Source: Methylobacterium sp. Leaf117 (lineage in GTDB: Bacteria; Pseudomonadota; Alphaproteobacteria; Rhizobiales; Beijerinckiaceae). Taken from it: a DNA stretch of 64,000 bases. The stretch is from NCBI RefSeq assembly GCF_001422985.1, contig NZ_LMNL01000012.1, forward strand, positions 251,096 to 315,095. The letters run 5' to 3'. The position numbers were made by a program, and so were the translations under genes. The notes under the pieces are model-generated. The model did not search any database. It was given only the letters and a program-made list of their open reading frames with translations, and was not told the origin of the DNA. Positions 35,823 through 44,914 of this stretch are shown piece by piece (positions within the stretch are counted from its first letter, which is position 1; each line of letters opens with the position of its first letter).

Positions 35823-35824
35823 AA

Positions 35825-35844
35825 AGGGCGGCCGAAGCCGCCCT
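35825..35844 (-). terminator. Intrinsic terminator of rplM-rpsI
   Basis: On the minus strand AGGGCGGC-TTCG-GCCGCCCT forms an 8-bp stem with a stable TTCG tetraloop and is followed by TTCCTTTT. It lies 27 bp after the rpsI stop, the expected place. Confidence 0.8.
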
Positions 35845-35870
35845 GCCCAGATACATCGTGACGGAGCGCC

Positions 35871-36350
35871 TCAGCGCTTCGAGAACTGGAAGCTGCGGCG
35901 AGCCTTCTTGCGGCCGTACTTCTTGCGCTCGACCACGCGGCTGTCGCGGGTCAGGAAGCCCTCGCGCTTCAGCGGAGCGCGCAGCTCCGGCTCGTAGTAG
36001 GTCAGCGCCTTGGACAGGCCGTGGCGCACGGCGCCGGCCTGACCCGAGAGACCGCCGCCATGCACCGAGACGGTGATGTCGTACTGGTCGACGCGGTTGG
36101 CGATGGTGAGCGGCTGACGCAGGATCATGCGCAGCACCGGACGGGCGAAATACACCTCGACGGCGCGGCCGTTGACCACGACCTTGCCGGTGCCGGGCTT
36201 GATCCAGACGCGGGCGACCGCGTCCTTGCGCTTGCCGGTGGCGTAGGCGCGGCCCTGGGCATCGAGCTTCTGGACGTGGACCGGAGCGGCGTTCTCCGGC
36301 GACTCGACGTTCGCGCGGTTCAGGTCGGAGAGGGACTGAAGGGTCGCCAT
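35871..36350 (-). CDS. rpsI: 30S ribosomal protein S9
   Basis: 159 aa. [50 protein letters not shown], and the basic end [20 protein letters not shown] then QFSKR are the S9 signature; the C-terminal Lys-Arg reaches the ribosomal P site. It has the N-terminal extension common in alphaproteobacteria. ATG two bases after the rplM stop. Confidence 0.97.
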   Translation of the reverse strand: MATLQSLSDLNRANVESPENAAPVHVQKLDAQGRAYATGKRKDAVARVWIKPGTGKVVVNGRAVEVYFARPVLRMILRQPLTIANRVDQYDITVSVHGGGLSGQAGAVRHGLSKALTYYEPELRAPLKREGFLTRDSRVVERKKYGRKKARRSFQFSKR

Positions 36351-36352
36351 GA

Positions 36353-36814
36353 TCAAGCGCTCACGTTCTTGCGGTTGAGGCTGCCGACGTCGAGCGCCTG
36401 CGGCTGCTGGGCGGTGTGGGGATGCTCGGAGCCCTTATAGACCCGGAGGTTGCCCATGATCTGGCGGAAGAGGGGACCACGCGGGAGCATGCGCTCGACG
36501 GCCTTCTCCACGACGCGCTCGGGGAAGCGACCGTCGAGGATGAACTTGGCCGTGCGCTCCTTGATGCCGCCCGGGTAGCCGGTGTGGTGATAGTACACCT
36601 TCTGCTCGCGCTTGCGGCCGGTGAACTTCACCTTCTCAGCATTGATGACGATGACGTTGTCGCCGCAATCGACGTGGGGCGTATACGCGGGCTTGTGCTT
36701 GCCGCGCAGGCGCATGGCGACGATGGAGGCGAGCCGGCCGACGACCAGGCCCTCCGCATCGACGATGATCCACTTCTTGTCGACGTCGGCGGGCTTCAGA
36801 GAAAAGGTCTTCAT
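36353..36814 (-). CDS. rplM: 50S ribosomal protein L13
   Basis: 153 aa. [60 protein letters not shown] and [20 protein letters not shown] cover the full L13 pattern. ATG at 36814. First gene of the L13-S9 operon with a clear promoter about 75 bp upstream. Confidence 0.97.
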   Translation of the reverse strand: MKTFSLKPADVDKKWIIVDAEGLVVGRLASIVAMRLRGKHKPAYTPHVDCGDNVIVINAEKVKFTGRKREQKVYYHHTGYPGGIKERTAKFILDGRFPERVVEKAVERMLPRGPLFRQIMGNLRVYKGSEHPHTAQQPQALDVGSLNRKNVSA

Positions 36815-36887
36815 CCCGTGGCGTTCCGTATGGTGTCTGAACAAAACGATGCGCCGCCGCGTGCGGGACGCGGCGGCGTTGACGGTT

Positions 36888-36916
36888 CCTCTAGGGACAT
36901 GCATCGGATTCGTCAA
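36888..36916 (-). promoter_or_regulatory. Sigma70-type promoter of rplM-rpsI
   Basis: On the minus strand TTGACG (36916-36911), a 17-bp spacer, then TAGAGG (36893-36888). The spacing is ideal and the position, about 73 bp before the rplM start codon, is as expected. Confidence 0.6.
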
Positions 36917-37010
36917 CCCGCTTCGTTCAGGTTTTGGGTCCTCGAAAACCCGAAAAGCGCAATTATTCGAAGCGTTTCGGGCATGCGGTACCCAAATACC
37001 GCAGGCCGGA

Positions 37011-37520
37011 TCAGCGGTCCGCCTTCTCGCCCGCCGTGGTCAGGTCGATGTAGCGCAGCGTGGTCGGGCGCACGAGTTCCCGCACCTTGCGGGCCATCGC
37101 TTCCTCCTCGCGGAGCGATTGCTGGAAGCCCGTGAGGGCGGTCTGCTGCCCAGCCGCCTCGCCGATGGCGATCAGCGATTCGTAGGCGGCGATCTCGAAA
37201 TTTTCGAAAGCGTGGTTGGCGTAGGCGTTCTTCAGGATCTCGTCCTGCGCCGGCGTATGGCCGAGGGCCATCATGTTGCCGACGAAGCCCAGCACGCCCT
37301 CCTTGATGGTCGAGGGACTTTCCGAGAGGCTGTGCAGGGCCTCCTCGATCCGGGTACGCTGACCGTGGGTCTCCTCGATATGGCAGCGCAGGGCCTGCTC
37401 CATTTCGGGATAGCGCTGCAGACGCTCGACCTGACGCTCCATGATCTGGAGCGCCTGCATCTCGAGCGCATGGGTATTCTTCAGGGCGGTCACGTAAATT
37501 TCGCGCGTATCGATGGTCAC
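37011..37520 (-). CDS. Ferritin-like DUF892 (YciE/YciF) protein
   Basis: 169 aa, all helical. [56 protein letters not shown] and [11 protein letters not shown] give the repeated Glu/His carboxylate pattern of DUF892 ferritin-like stress proteins, which may bind a di-metal centre. GTG at 37520 has GAGGAG 8-9 bp upstream. Usually induced by osmotic or general stress in this group. Confidence 0.88.
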   Translation of the reverse strand: MTIDTREIYVTALKNTHALEMQALQIMERQVERLQRYPEMEQALRCHIEETHGQRTRIEEALHSLSESPSTIKEGVLGFVGNMMALGHTPAQDEILKNAYANHAFENFEIAAYESLIAIGEAAGQQTALTGFQQSLREEEAMARKVRELVRPTTLRYIDLTTAGEKADR

Positions 37521-37701
37521 GTGGAAGATCTCCTCGTCGTCGCGAATGCATTCGCAGTCGTCACGAGAAGATCAGAAGCTGGGCTCCTGTTCCGCATAGC
37601 GGGTTGGCATTTGTTATAGACCAGTCCGCGACAAAGCATCACCGGGACCGAACCGGTGCGATGTGTAGACGAACGGTTCAGCTTGCTTGACGCGCTCGCG
37701 C

Positions 37702-37902
37702 TCAGGCCGGTTTGAGGCGGGCCAGTTCCGCCTCGGCGGCGAGCGCCCGGGCCTTCCATTCGTCGCGCTCGGCCTCCGCGGCACGCGCCGCGATCTCGGC
37801 CCGCTGCGCCTTTGCAGCCTGCGTGGCGGCCAGGGCTTGGGCTCGTTCGCGGGCGCGGGTCTCGCCAGCCATCTGCACCTTGAGGTCTCGCGGCGTGGCC
37901 AT
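37702..37902 (-). CDS. Small Ala/Glu/Arg-rich coiled-coil protein (66 aa)
   Basis: MATPRDLKVQMAGETRARER then a continuous helix rich in Ala, Glu, Arg and Gln to the end (AAEAELARLKPA), with heptad-like spacing, so a coiled coil. ATG with AGGA 8 bp upstream. No family recognised; composition alone could mislead in GC-rich DNA, but the start signal supports it. Confidence 0.55.
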   Translation of the reverse strand: MATPRDLKVQMAGETRARERAQALAATQAAKAQRAEIAARAAEAERDEWKARALAAEAELARLKPA

Positions 37903-38005
37903 CGGGGCAATCCTGAGGGTGAGCTGGAATTCGGGCGGGGGCGCCGGTTCGATGCCGTGCCTTCCCGCGCGGCGGCACCCGGGTCAAGCTCGGGCCGCGA
38001 AACAC

Positions 38006-38191
38006 TCACACGCCGAGACACCGGAGGGTCAGCAGGTCGTCGAGGCTGAGATCCCGGCCGAAGACCAGGGGACGCCAGACCGGAAGCGTCGCCAGGACGA
38101 GTCCGGCCGCGAGCGCCAGCCAGGGCAGAATCGCCCGCCAGGGCAGGCTCCCCCGCCACGGTATGATCACCCGAAAGGTCCGGGGCGGCAT
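38006..38191 (-). CDS. Small membrane protein coupled to DUF2243 gene (61 aa)
   Basis: Starts MPPRTFRVIIPWRGSLPWRA, then one hydrophobic helix (ILPWLALAAGLVLATLPVW), then FGRDLSLDDLLTLRCLGV. Its ATG shares a base with the DUF2243 stop (TGATG), a sign of translational coupling, so the two proteins probably work together in the membrane. No known family. Confidence 0.6.
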   Translation of the reverse strand: MPPRTFRVIIPWRGSLPWRAILPWLALAAGLVLATLPVWRPLVFGRDLSLDDLLTLRCLGV

Positions 38192-38709
38192 CACGCGCGG
38201 GCATTCCGAACAAGAACGAACCCGACGATCAGCATCACGAGACCCCAGGCTAGGAAGCCGAGATCCCACGCGAGCCACTGCGGGGGCGGCACCCGTTCGT
38301 TGACATGGTGGACGCCAAGAATTTGGTGGTCGATCAGTCCCTTGAGGGTGTTGAAGAGGCCCCAGCCCATCAGGAGGGTCCCGGCGAACTGCCGGTTCGA
38401 CCAGCGCAGGTGGCGCGGATGGGCGCTGCGCCACAGCAGGAACAGGCCGAGCACCACGAACACGTAGGTGGCGCTGTGGAAGATCCCGTCCCACAGGGTG
38501 TTGCGCTCGAGGTTCTCGATCGAGGTGATCGGGTACCAGCTGCTGACCATATGGTGCCATTGCAGCACCTGATGCAGCACGATGCCGTCGAAGAAGCCAC
38601 CGAGGCCGAGGCCGAACAGCAAGCCGGCCGCGATGGGGAAGCGAGGCGCGTCCGGGCCGGGGACGGCGCTTCCGGGGCCAAGGGGCGAGGGGCTAACCGG
38701 AGCGGTCAT
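38191..38709 (-). CDS. DUF2243 integral membrane protein
   Basis: 172 aa, four predicted helices. GLGLGGFFDGIVLHQVLQWH, DGIFHSATYVFVVLGLFLLW and GWGLFNTLKGLIDHQILGVH carry the conserved His residues (VLHQ..QWHH, FHSA, DHQILGVHH) of DUF2243, suggesting metal or haem binding. Members often occur near cytochrome oxidase assembly genes; here the partner is the small coupled ORF. ATG at 38709 with GAGG upstream. Confidence 0.85.
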   Translation of the reverse strand: MTAPVSPSPLGPGSAVPGPDAPRFPIAAGLLFGLGLGGFFDGIVLHQVLQWHHMVSSWYPITSIENLERNTLWDGIFHSATYVFVVLGLFLLWRSAHPRHLRWSNRQFAGTLLMGWGLFNTLKGLIDHQILGVHHVNERVPPPQWLAWDLGFLAWGLVMLIVGFVLVRNARA

Positions 38710-38743
38710 GCGATGCCTCATCGGGGACGGGAGCCCGCGTCCG

Positions 38744-40708
38744 TCATGCCGGCGGCGCACGGGACACCAGGTGTTGGAAGCCGAGGACGATCGCGGCGAA
38801 GACCACGGCGCCGAGACCGGTCGCCACCGGCGCGAAATCGGGTCCGACGAGCACGAGGGACGAGCTGCGCCCCGACAGGGTGTCGGCGGCGGCGAGCAGG
38901 ACGCCGACGATGCTCTCGCCGACCAGGAAGCCGGACGCGATCAGAACGCCCCGGCGCCGGGCCAGGGTCTCGGCCTCGTCGGAGCCTGGCCCGGCGCGGA
39001 GCCGGCGGCGCGCCAGCCAGCCGATCACGCCCCCGACGGCGATCGTCACCACCACTTCCAAGGGCAGGTAGATGCCGATTCCCACCGTCAAGGCCGGGAA
39101 GGAAAGCTCGCGCCGGCGCAGGAGCGTCTCGATCACCACGAAGACGACGCCGAGGGCGGCGCCGACCAGCACCATCGTCCAGGGCAACTCACCGTGGACG
39201 ATGCCGCTGGCGATCTGGGTCATCAGGGCGGCTTGCGGCGCCGGCAGGGCGTTGCCCGGCTCCATCCCGGGCCGGGGCAGCGCCTGCGCGAAGCCGTAGG
39301 CCTGATACAGCAGCGACAGCAGGGGGGCGATGACCAGGGCGCCGACCGTGACCCCGGCCATCAGGGCCACCTGTTGGCGCCAGGGGGTGGCATCGACGAG
39401 CTGCCCGGTCTTGAGGTCCTGCAGATTGTCGTTGGCGATCGAGGCCGTCGTCACCACGACGGCGGCGAGGAGCAGCGCCAGCCCGATGACGAAGCGGTCG
39501 CCCTCCGGCCCGGCGGAGCGCCCGATCAGGAGGGGGATCAGCAGCGCGGAGACCAGAGTGGTGAGAATGCCGATGCCGGAGATCGGGCTGCTCGACGAGC
39601 CGAGGAGCCCGGCGAGGTAGCCGCAGGCCGCCGCCATCAGGAAGCCGAACAGCACGGCGAACACGGTCGCGACCGCGACCACGGCGATGTGCAGCGCCCC
39701 GAGATCGGCACCCGAAGCGAAGATCCAGAACAGCCCGGCCAGAAGGGCGGCGAGGCCCAGGGTCGCGCCCGCCACCCAGGTGATCGGCAGGTCGCGTTCC
39801 TGGCGGGGGATCTCCGCGCCGCCCGTCCGCGCGCTCGCGAAGGCGGCCTTCATGCTGCCGGCAATCTGGCGGGCGAGACTCGCCACCGTCCAGAGGGCGC
39901 CGACCGCGATGATGCCGGCCCCGATCAGCCGGACCTGATCCGACCAGACCGCCCGTGCGGCGGCATCCGCGCCCTCGCCGGAGGCGGACCCCAACGCGGT
40001 GAGGACCGGCACGGCGACACCCCACGCGATGGCGACGCCGGTGAGAAGGGCAAGGCAGGCGCCGAGCCCGACGAGGTAGCCGACGCCGACCAGGGCCAGG
40101 GAAAAGCCAGTGCCGAACCGAAACAGCGCCGATCCGACCGCCACGGTGGCGTGCATCCCGTCGGCCAGGACCCGGAAGCCCGTGGTGGACAGGCCGACGA
40201 GGCCCGCCAGCGCCGCCGCGCCGAGGAGCGGACGCAGGCCGCCGCGGGGCGCCGCATCGCCGGAGCTGTCGCCCGCGCGCAGCACCTCGGCTGCCGCCGT
40301 TCCTTCCGGGTAGGGCAGGCCGGCGCCCATCACCAGGGCACGGCGCAGGGGGATCGAGTACGCGATTCCCAGAAGCCCGCCGATCAGGCAGAGGCCGGTG
40401 GTCTGCCAATAGGGGAAGTCGCTCCAGTGGCCGATCAGCACGAGCCCGGGCAGCACCAGGATGACGTTGCACAGGGTGCCGGCCGCCGAAGCCTGGGTCT
40501 GAACGATGTTGTTCTCGAAGATGTTGGCGTTGCCCACCAGCCGCAGCACGCCCATCGACAGCATCGCGGCCGGGATGGAGGTCGAGAACGTCACCCCGGT
40601 CTTCAAGCCCATGTAGAGGTTCGCCGTCATGAACACGACGGTGATCACGGCCCCGAGGAGCAGACCACGCAGGGTCAGCTCCGCCGCGTGCGCCGGTGGG
40701 GTCTTCAC
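38744..40708 (-). CDS. OPT family oligopeptide/metal-complex transporter
   Basis: 654 aa, about 15-16 membrane segments. AELTLRGLLLGAVITVVFMT, NLYMGLKTGVTFSTSIPAAM and PYPEGTAAAEVLRAGD are OPT superfamily landmarks. Members import oligopeptides or metal-siderophore complexes. GTG at 40708 without a clear Shine-Dalgarno. The DUF2243 gene follows 34 bp downstream on the same strand, so they may be co-transcribed. Substrate unknown. Confidence 0.88.
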   Translation of the reverse strand: MKTPPAHAAELTLRGLLLGAVITVVFMTANLYMGLKTGVTFSTSIPAAMLSMGVLRLVGNANIFENNIVQTQASAAGTLCNVILVLPGLVLIGHWSDFPYWQTTGLCLIGGLLGIAYSIPLRRALVMGAGLPYPEGTAAAEVLRAGDSSGDAAPRGGLRPLLGAAALAGLVGLSTTGFRVLADGMHATVAVGSALFRFGTGFSLALVGVGYLVGLGACLALLTGVAIAWGVAVPVLTALGSASGEGADAAARAVWSDQVRLIGAGIIAVGALWTVASLARQIAGSMKAAFASARTGGAEIPRQERDLPITWVAGATLGLAALLAGLFWIFASGADLGALHIAVVAVATVFAVLFGFLMAAACGYLAGLLGSSSSPISGIGILTTLVSALLIPLLIGRSAGPEGDRFVIGLALLLAAVVVTTASIANDNLQDLKTGQLVDATPWRQQVALMAGVTVGALVIAPLLSLLYQAYGFAQALPRPGMEPGNALPAPQAALMTQIASGIVHGELPWTMVLVGAALGVVFVVIETLLRRRELSFPALTVGIGIYLPLEVVVTIAVGGVIGWLARRRLRAGPGSDEAETLARRRGVLIASGFLVGESIVGVLLAAADTLSGRSSSLVLVGPDFAPVATGLGAVVFAAIVLGFQHLVSRAPPA

Positions 40709-41087
40709 GAAACGGGAAACTGCATGGAACGGCTCGCGGTGAGGGTGGCCCGGTCGGCGGCGGAGCGGCGGAGGGGCAGAAGCGAGGGACCGAAAACCTG
40801 TGCACGCGGACCTGAGTCACCGGGTCCGACCGCACGGTCCCGGCGCCGCCACGCCCCGACATGGTGCGGAACCCGGCTCGGCCTGCAAACCACATAGGTT
40901 ACCGGGCGGACGGCCCGTGACAGGCAGCCACGGGCCTTCCCGAACCCGCCACCGAGGCGGGCCGCTCGATCGCGATCCTGATGGAACGCTCATGACATGC
41001 GGCCGCACACCCGCTCGAATCCTCACGCGTCCGGGTGCAGTTCAGGCGGGCGGTCCCGAGGATGGATCGCGCCAGCCCCGAACGCCC
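40709..41087. other. Divergent intergenic region, nothing recognised
   Basis: 379 bp between the OPT gene (minus) and the small plus-strand gene at 41088. Open frames here are GC-rich shadows rich in Arg/Pro/Gly. No promoter pair stands out. Confidence 0.3.
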
Positions 41088-41390
41088 ATGCCCGCTTCGC
41101 TCATCCCTCCGGCCCCCGCGCTCCCGGACATCGACGGGGGCACGTCGTGCTTCGTCATCGGCCAGGACCGGCAAGGATGCTGGGTCGCCGCCGAGATCCA
41201 CGGCCGCGCCGGAGGCCTGTTCCGCAGCCGCCAGGACGCGCTGCATTACGCGGTCGATGCCACGGCCCACCGGCCGGACGCAGTGCGGATCGCGGCCGAC
41301 GGCGTCGAACTGCATCTCGGCGGGACCAGCGCCGTCGCCCTCGATCAGCGGGCCGGGCCGCCCTCGTCGTCGGGGGCGCGCAGCCGGTAG
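41088..41390 (+). CDS. Hypothetical protein (100 aa), antisense-overlapping kdpE end
   Basis: MPASLIPPAPALPDIDGGTS then CFVIGQDRQGCWVAAEIHGR and GGLFRSRQDALHYAVDATAH: a small beta-alpha protein like others seen in Methylobacterium genomes, reminiscent of DUF2188-type folds. ATG at 41088. Its last 46 bp lie over the 3' end of kdpE on the other strand; the last 15 residues (low complexity) are coded in the overlap. Function unknown. Confidence 0.65.
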   Translation: MPASLIPPAPALPDIDGGTSCFVIGQDRQGCWVAAEIHGRAGGLFRSRQDALHYAVDATAHRPDAVRIAADGVELHLGGTSAVALDQRAGPPSSSGARSR

Positions 41391-42046
41391 CCCACGCCGG
41401 TCTCGGTGAGCAGGATCCGCGGGCGCTCCGGATCGGCCTCCAGCTTCTGGCGAAGCTGGCGCATGTAGACCCGCAGGTATTGCGGGTCGGACGAGGTCGA
41501 GACCGCGTTCATCAGCTGGGCATGGGTCAAGGCCTTGCCGGCATGCTGTACCAGGACGCGCAGGAAATCGTATTCCCGCGGGGTCAGCTTCACCTCGACC
41601 CCGTGGACGCGGACGATGCGGCGCACGAGGTCGACGCTGAGGCCGTCGACCGCGAACACGGCGCGCTCGCCCTGGACCGCGAGCTGGTGACGCAGGGCCG
41701 CCCGCAGGCGGGCGAGGAGTTCGCCCATGCCGAACGGTTTGGTGACGTAATCGTCGGCGCCGAGATCGAGGGCCTCGACCTTGCCGGACTCGTCGTCGCG
41801 GCTCGACAGAACCACGACGGGCAGGTCGCGGTGGTCGGCGCGGATGCGGCGCAGGAGATCGTGCCCCCGCATGTCCGGCAGGCCGAGATCGAGGATGATC
41901 AGCGCGATGGTCTCGCGCGCCAGAATGTCGAGGGCCGTGCGGGCGTTCGGCGCCTCGAACACGGTGTAGCCCTGCGTCGCCAGCCCGGTGCGGAGGAGCT
42001 TGCGGATGGGCGGCTCGTCGTCGACCACCAGGATGCCGAGGCTCAT
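41345..42046 (-). CDS. kdpE: KDP operon response regulator KdpE
   Basis: 233 aa. Receiver domain with the phospho-Asp in LIILDLGLPDMRGHDLLRRI and the switch Lys in YVTKPFGMGELLARL. C-terminal OmpR-type winged helix (VKLTPREYDFLRVLVQHAGK, YLRVYMRQLRQKLEADPERP). Activates kdpFABC when K+ is limiting. Its ATG overlaps the last of five micro-ORFs (ATGA) that chain it to kdpD; there is no Shine-Dalgarno of its own, so its translation probably depends on reinitiation. Confidence 0.94.
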   Translation of the reverse strand: MSLGILVVDDEPPIRKLLRTGLATQGYTVFEAPNARTALDILARETIALIILDLGLPDMRGHDLLRRIRADHRDLPVVVLSSRDDESGKVEALDLGADDYVTKPFGMGELLARLRAALRHQLAVQGERAVFAVDGLSVDLVRRIVRVHGVEVKLTPREYDFLRVLVQHAGKALTHAQLMNAVSTSSDPQYLRVYMRQLRQKLEADPERPRILLTETGVGYRLRAPDDEGGPAR

Positions 42047-42125
42047 GCAGCGGATCTCATGTGGCGAATCTCATGCGGTGAGGCTCATGCGGTGAATCTC
42101 ATCGGGCGCGACTCATGCGGCAATG
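42042..42125 (-). repeat. Six-unit 14-bp tandem repeat encoding a micro-ORF chain from kdpD to kdpE
   Basis: Six units like CTCATGCGGTGAAT (plus strand), period exactly 14. On the minus strand each unit carries ATGA. From the kdpD stop (ATGA) come five frames of five codons plus stop: MSRAR, MRFTA, MSLTA, MRFAT, MRSAA. Each ends at the TGA inside the next ATGA; the last ATGA is the kdpE start. Each 18-nt frame overlaps the next by 4 nt, giving the 14-nt period. See findings. Confidence 0.9.
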
Positions 42126-44887
42126 TCCGGTGCGCGGCCGCCGTCCACCGGAACCGGCAGCACGAGAGTGAAGACGGCACCGGCGCGATCCGGGCGGTTG
42201 GCCGCGCTCAGGGTCCCGCCCATCGCCTCGACGAAGCCGCGCGCGATGGCAAGGCCGAGGCCGGTCCCGGCCCGCACGCTGTCGGCCTTGCGCACCCGGT
42301 AGAACTTGTCGAACACCCGCTCCTCCTCGCCCTCGGGCAGACCTTCGCCCTCGTCCAGCACCTGGAGGCGAACGCGCATCGGGCCGCCGGCGCGCTCGGA
42401 CGTCACGCGGGCCGCGACCGTCACGGTCGAGCCCGCGGGCGCGTATTTCGCCGCGTTGTCCATGAGGTTGACCAGCACCTGCTCGAACAGGACGGGATCG
42501 AGGCGCAGGGCCGGCAGGGCATCGGGAAGATCGAGCACCACCCGGTGTCCGCCGAGGATCGCGCCAAGACGGCGAAGGGCGGTGTCGACGATCTCGGCGA
42601 CGTCCTGCGGCGTGAGGTTGGCCGCCACCGCGCCGGCCTCGAGCCGGGTCATGTCGAGCAGGTTGACGATGAAGCGGTTCAGCCGCTCGGATTCGGCGAT
42701 GACCGTCGCCAGCAGGTCGCCCTTGGCCTCGGGGTCCAGCACGGTGTCGAGGTCTCGCAGGGTGGTGGCTGCGCCGAGGACCGCGGCGAGCGGGGTCCGC
42801 AGATCGTGCGAGATCGAGGTGAGCAGGGCCTGGCGCAGCCGGTCCGTCTCGGCGTCGCGCGCCGCCCGCGCCAGGTCCTCCACCAGCCGGACCCGCTCGA
42901 TGGCGAGCGCTCCCATATCCGCCAGGGCGTCGAACAGGCGGCGATCCTCGGGGGTCAGGATCGGCCCGGTGCCGTCGGTATCGAGGCCGATGACGCCGAT
43001 GGGTCCGCGGCCGGTCCGTGCCGGCAGGAACAGGCGGCGGGCGCCCGGGAGGGTGTCGGCGCCGCGCCCCGCCGGCCGGTCGTTGGCGAAGGCCCAGCGC
43101 GCAGCCGCGAGATCGGCCGCGTCGAGCCGGTCCTCGGGCGGATAGCCGGCCCGCACCGCGATCGAATCACCCTCGGGCAGCAGCAGCACCACCCGCACCC
43201 GCAGCATCGTGGCGATCTGGGCCGAGGTGGCCCAGAGCACGTCGTCGAGGGTGCCGCAGCCCGAGAGCTTGCGGCTGAAGCCGTAGAGGCGCTCCGTCGC
43301 CCGCGCCCGGCGCTGGCTGATGACCGCGACCGTGCGGGCCCGCGCAGCGAGGTTCGAGACCAGAACCGCCACCAGGGTGAAGAGCAGGAAGGCCGCGACG
43401 TTGGTCGGGTCGGCGATGGTGAAGGTGTAGACCGGGGGCAGGAAGAAGAAGTTGTAGGCCAGCGAGGCGGCGACCACGGCGGCGAGCGAGGGCCACAGGC
43501 CGAAGCGCGCCGCCACCGCCACCACCGCCGTCAGCAGGAACAGGTCGGCGTTCTCGACTCCGAGATAGGGCTTCAGCGCCAGCGCGAGGCCGAGGCCGGC
43601 CAGCGTCGCCAGCGCGGCGAAGCTGTAGCCGGCCCTGTCGAAGCCTGTCCTGTCGAAGCCTGCCCCGTTGAAGCCTGTCCTGGCCGGAGCGGTCGCCACC
43701 GGTCTGGCGGAGGCAGGGGCAGCGGCCATCTCGCCGGCGACGACGTGGATGCTGATGACGCCGCTGCGCCGGACGAGATCGTGCACCACGGAGCCGTGGA
43801 CCAGCTCGAACCACCAGGACCGCGTCGCCTTGCCGACGACGATGTGGTTGACGTTGGCGGTGCGGGCATAGGCCAGCAGGTCGTCGGCGACCCGCCAGCT
43901 GCCCGGCAGGGTCACGGCATCGCCCCCGAGGCGGTCGGCAAGGCGCAGGGCCTCGGCGACCCGGTCGCGGTCGGCCTCGCTCGACCCGAGGCTGCGCGTG
44001 CCCTCCACGGTGACGGCGGTCCACGGCGCGTGCAGACGATCGGCGAGGCGTTTGGCGTAGCGCACCAGCCCGGCCGAGCGGGGGTCCTCGCTGACACAGA
44101 CCATCACCCGCTCGCCGGCGCTCCACGGCCCCGCGATGGCGTTGGCCTGCATGTGACTGAGGAGTTCGTCGTCGACGCGGTCCGCAGTGCGGCGCAGGGC
44201 CAGCTCGCGCAAAGCGGTCAGATTTTCACGGACGAAGTAGTGCCGCAGGGCGCGCTCCGCATGGGCGGGCTCGTAGACCTTGCCGGCCTTCAGGCGCTCG
44301 ATCAGGTCGGCGGGGTTGAGGTCCACCACCTCGATGTCGTCGGCCCGGTCGAGGATGACGTCCGGTACGGTCTCGCGCACCCGGATACGGGTGATCTGGG
44401 CCACGACGTCGTTCAGGCTCTCCACGTGCTGGATATTGAGGGTGGTGTGCACGTCGATGCCGGCATCGAGCAGTTCTTCCACGTCCTGGTAGCGCTTGGG
44501 GTGCCGCGAGCCCGGCGCGTTGGTGTGGGCGAGCTCATCGACCAGCGCCAAGGCGGGTCGCCGGGCGAGCAGGGCGTCGAGGTCCATGTCCGCGAGGATG
44601 CCGCCCGAATGGCCGACCTGACGGCGCGGCACCACCTCGAAGCCTTCGACAAGGGCCTCGGTTTCGCTTCGACCATGGGTCTCCACCAAGCCGATGACGA
44701 CGTCGGCCCCGGCCTTCAGACGCGCCCGCCCGATGGTCAGCATCTCGTAGGTCTTGCCGACGCCGGGGGCGGCGCCGAGGAAGACCTTGAGACGCCCGCG
44801 ACCGGCCGCGTCCCGGCGTGCCCGGTCGAGCAACGCGTCGGGGGAGGGGCGCTGGCGCTCGCGTCCGTCCTCCATCATCGGGGCCAT
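42113..44887 (-). CDS. kdpD: KDP operon sensor histidine kinase KdpD
   Basis: 924 aa. N-terminal KdpD domain with a Walker A (FLGAAPGVGKTYEML) and Walker B region (ALALVDELAHTNAPGSRHPK), a USP-like domain (ERVMVCVSEDPRSAGLVRYA), four membrane helices (about 420-520), a GAF domain, then HisKA with the phospho-His in LTSISHDLRTPLAAVLG and HATPase (NLMDNAAKYAPAGS; GTGLGLAIARGFVEAMGG). Senses K+ limitation or osmotic stress. A 15-bp repeat inserts GFNGAGFDRTGFDRAGY just before the membrane part. ATG at 44887, 27 bp after kdpC. Confidence 0.95.
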   Translation of the reverse strand: MAPMMEDGRERQRPSPDALLDRARRDAAGRGRLKVFLGAAPGVGKTYEMLTIGRARLKAGADVVIGLVETHGRSETEALVEGFEVVPRRQVGHSGGILADMDLDALLARRPALALVDELAHTNAPGSRHPKRYQDVEELLDAGIDVHTTLNIQHVESLNDVVAQITRIRVRETVPDVILDRADDIEVVDLNPADLIERLKAGKVYEPAHAERALRHYFVRENLTALRELALRRTADRVDDELLSHMQANAIAGPWSAGERVMVCVSEDPRSAGLVRYAKRLADRLHAPWTAVTVEGTRSLGSSEADRDRVAEALRLADRLGGDAVTLPGSWRVADDLLAYARTANVNHIVVGKATRSWWFELVHGSVVHDLVRRSGVISIHVVAGEMAAAPASARPVATAPARTGFNGAGFDRTGFDRAGYSFAALATLAGLGLALALKPYLGVENADLFLLTAVVAVAARFGLWPSLAAVVAASLAYNFFFLPPVYTFTIADPTNVAAFLLFTLVAVLVSNLAARARTVAVISQRRARATERLYGFSRKLSGCGTLDDVLWATSAQIATMLRVRVVLLLPEGDSIAVRAGYPPEDRLDAADLAAARWAFANDRPAGRGADTLPGARRLFLPARTGRGPIGVIGLDTDGTGPILTPEDRRLFDALADMGALAIERVRLVEDLARAARDAETDRLRQALLTSISHDLRTPLAAVLGAATTLRDLDTVLDPEAKGDLLATVIAESERLNRFIVNLLDMTRLEAGAVAANLTPQDVAEIVDTALRRLGAILGGHRVVLDLPDALPALRLDPVLFEQVLVNLMDNAAKYAPAGSTVTVAARVTSERAGGPMRVRLQVLDEGEGLPEGEEERVFDKFYRVRKADSVRAGTGLGLAIARGFVEAMGGTLSAANRPDRAGAVFTLVLPVPVDGGRAPDIAA
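43631..43680 (-). repeat. 15-bp in-frame tandem repeat inside kdpD
   Basis: Three near copies of a unit like CCTGTCGAAGCCTGT code for G-F-[ND]-[GR]-[AT] repeated. It lies in the linker between the USP-like domain and the first membrane helix, where length changes should be tolerated. Confidence 0.7.
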
Positions 44888-44914
44888 CTCATCCTGTGCA
44901 TCGGTCCGACCGGA

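Noticed and set aside
42042..42125. CRISPR-like array
   Set aside because: Units of 14 bp are directly adjacent without spacers, and no cas genes are present; it is a tandem repeat.
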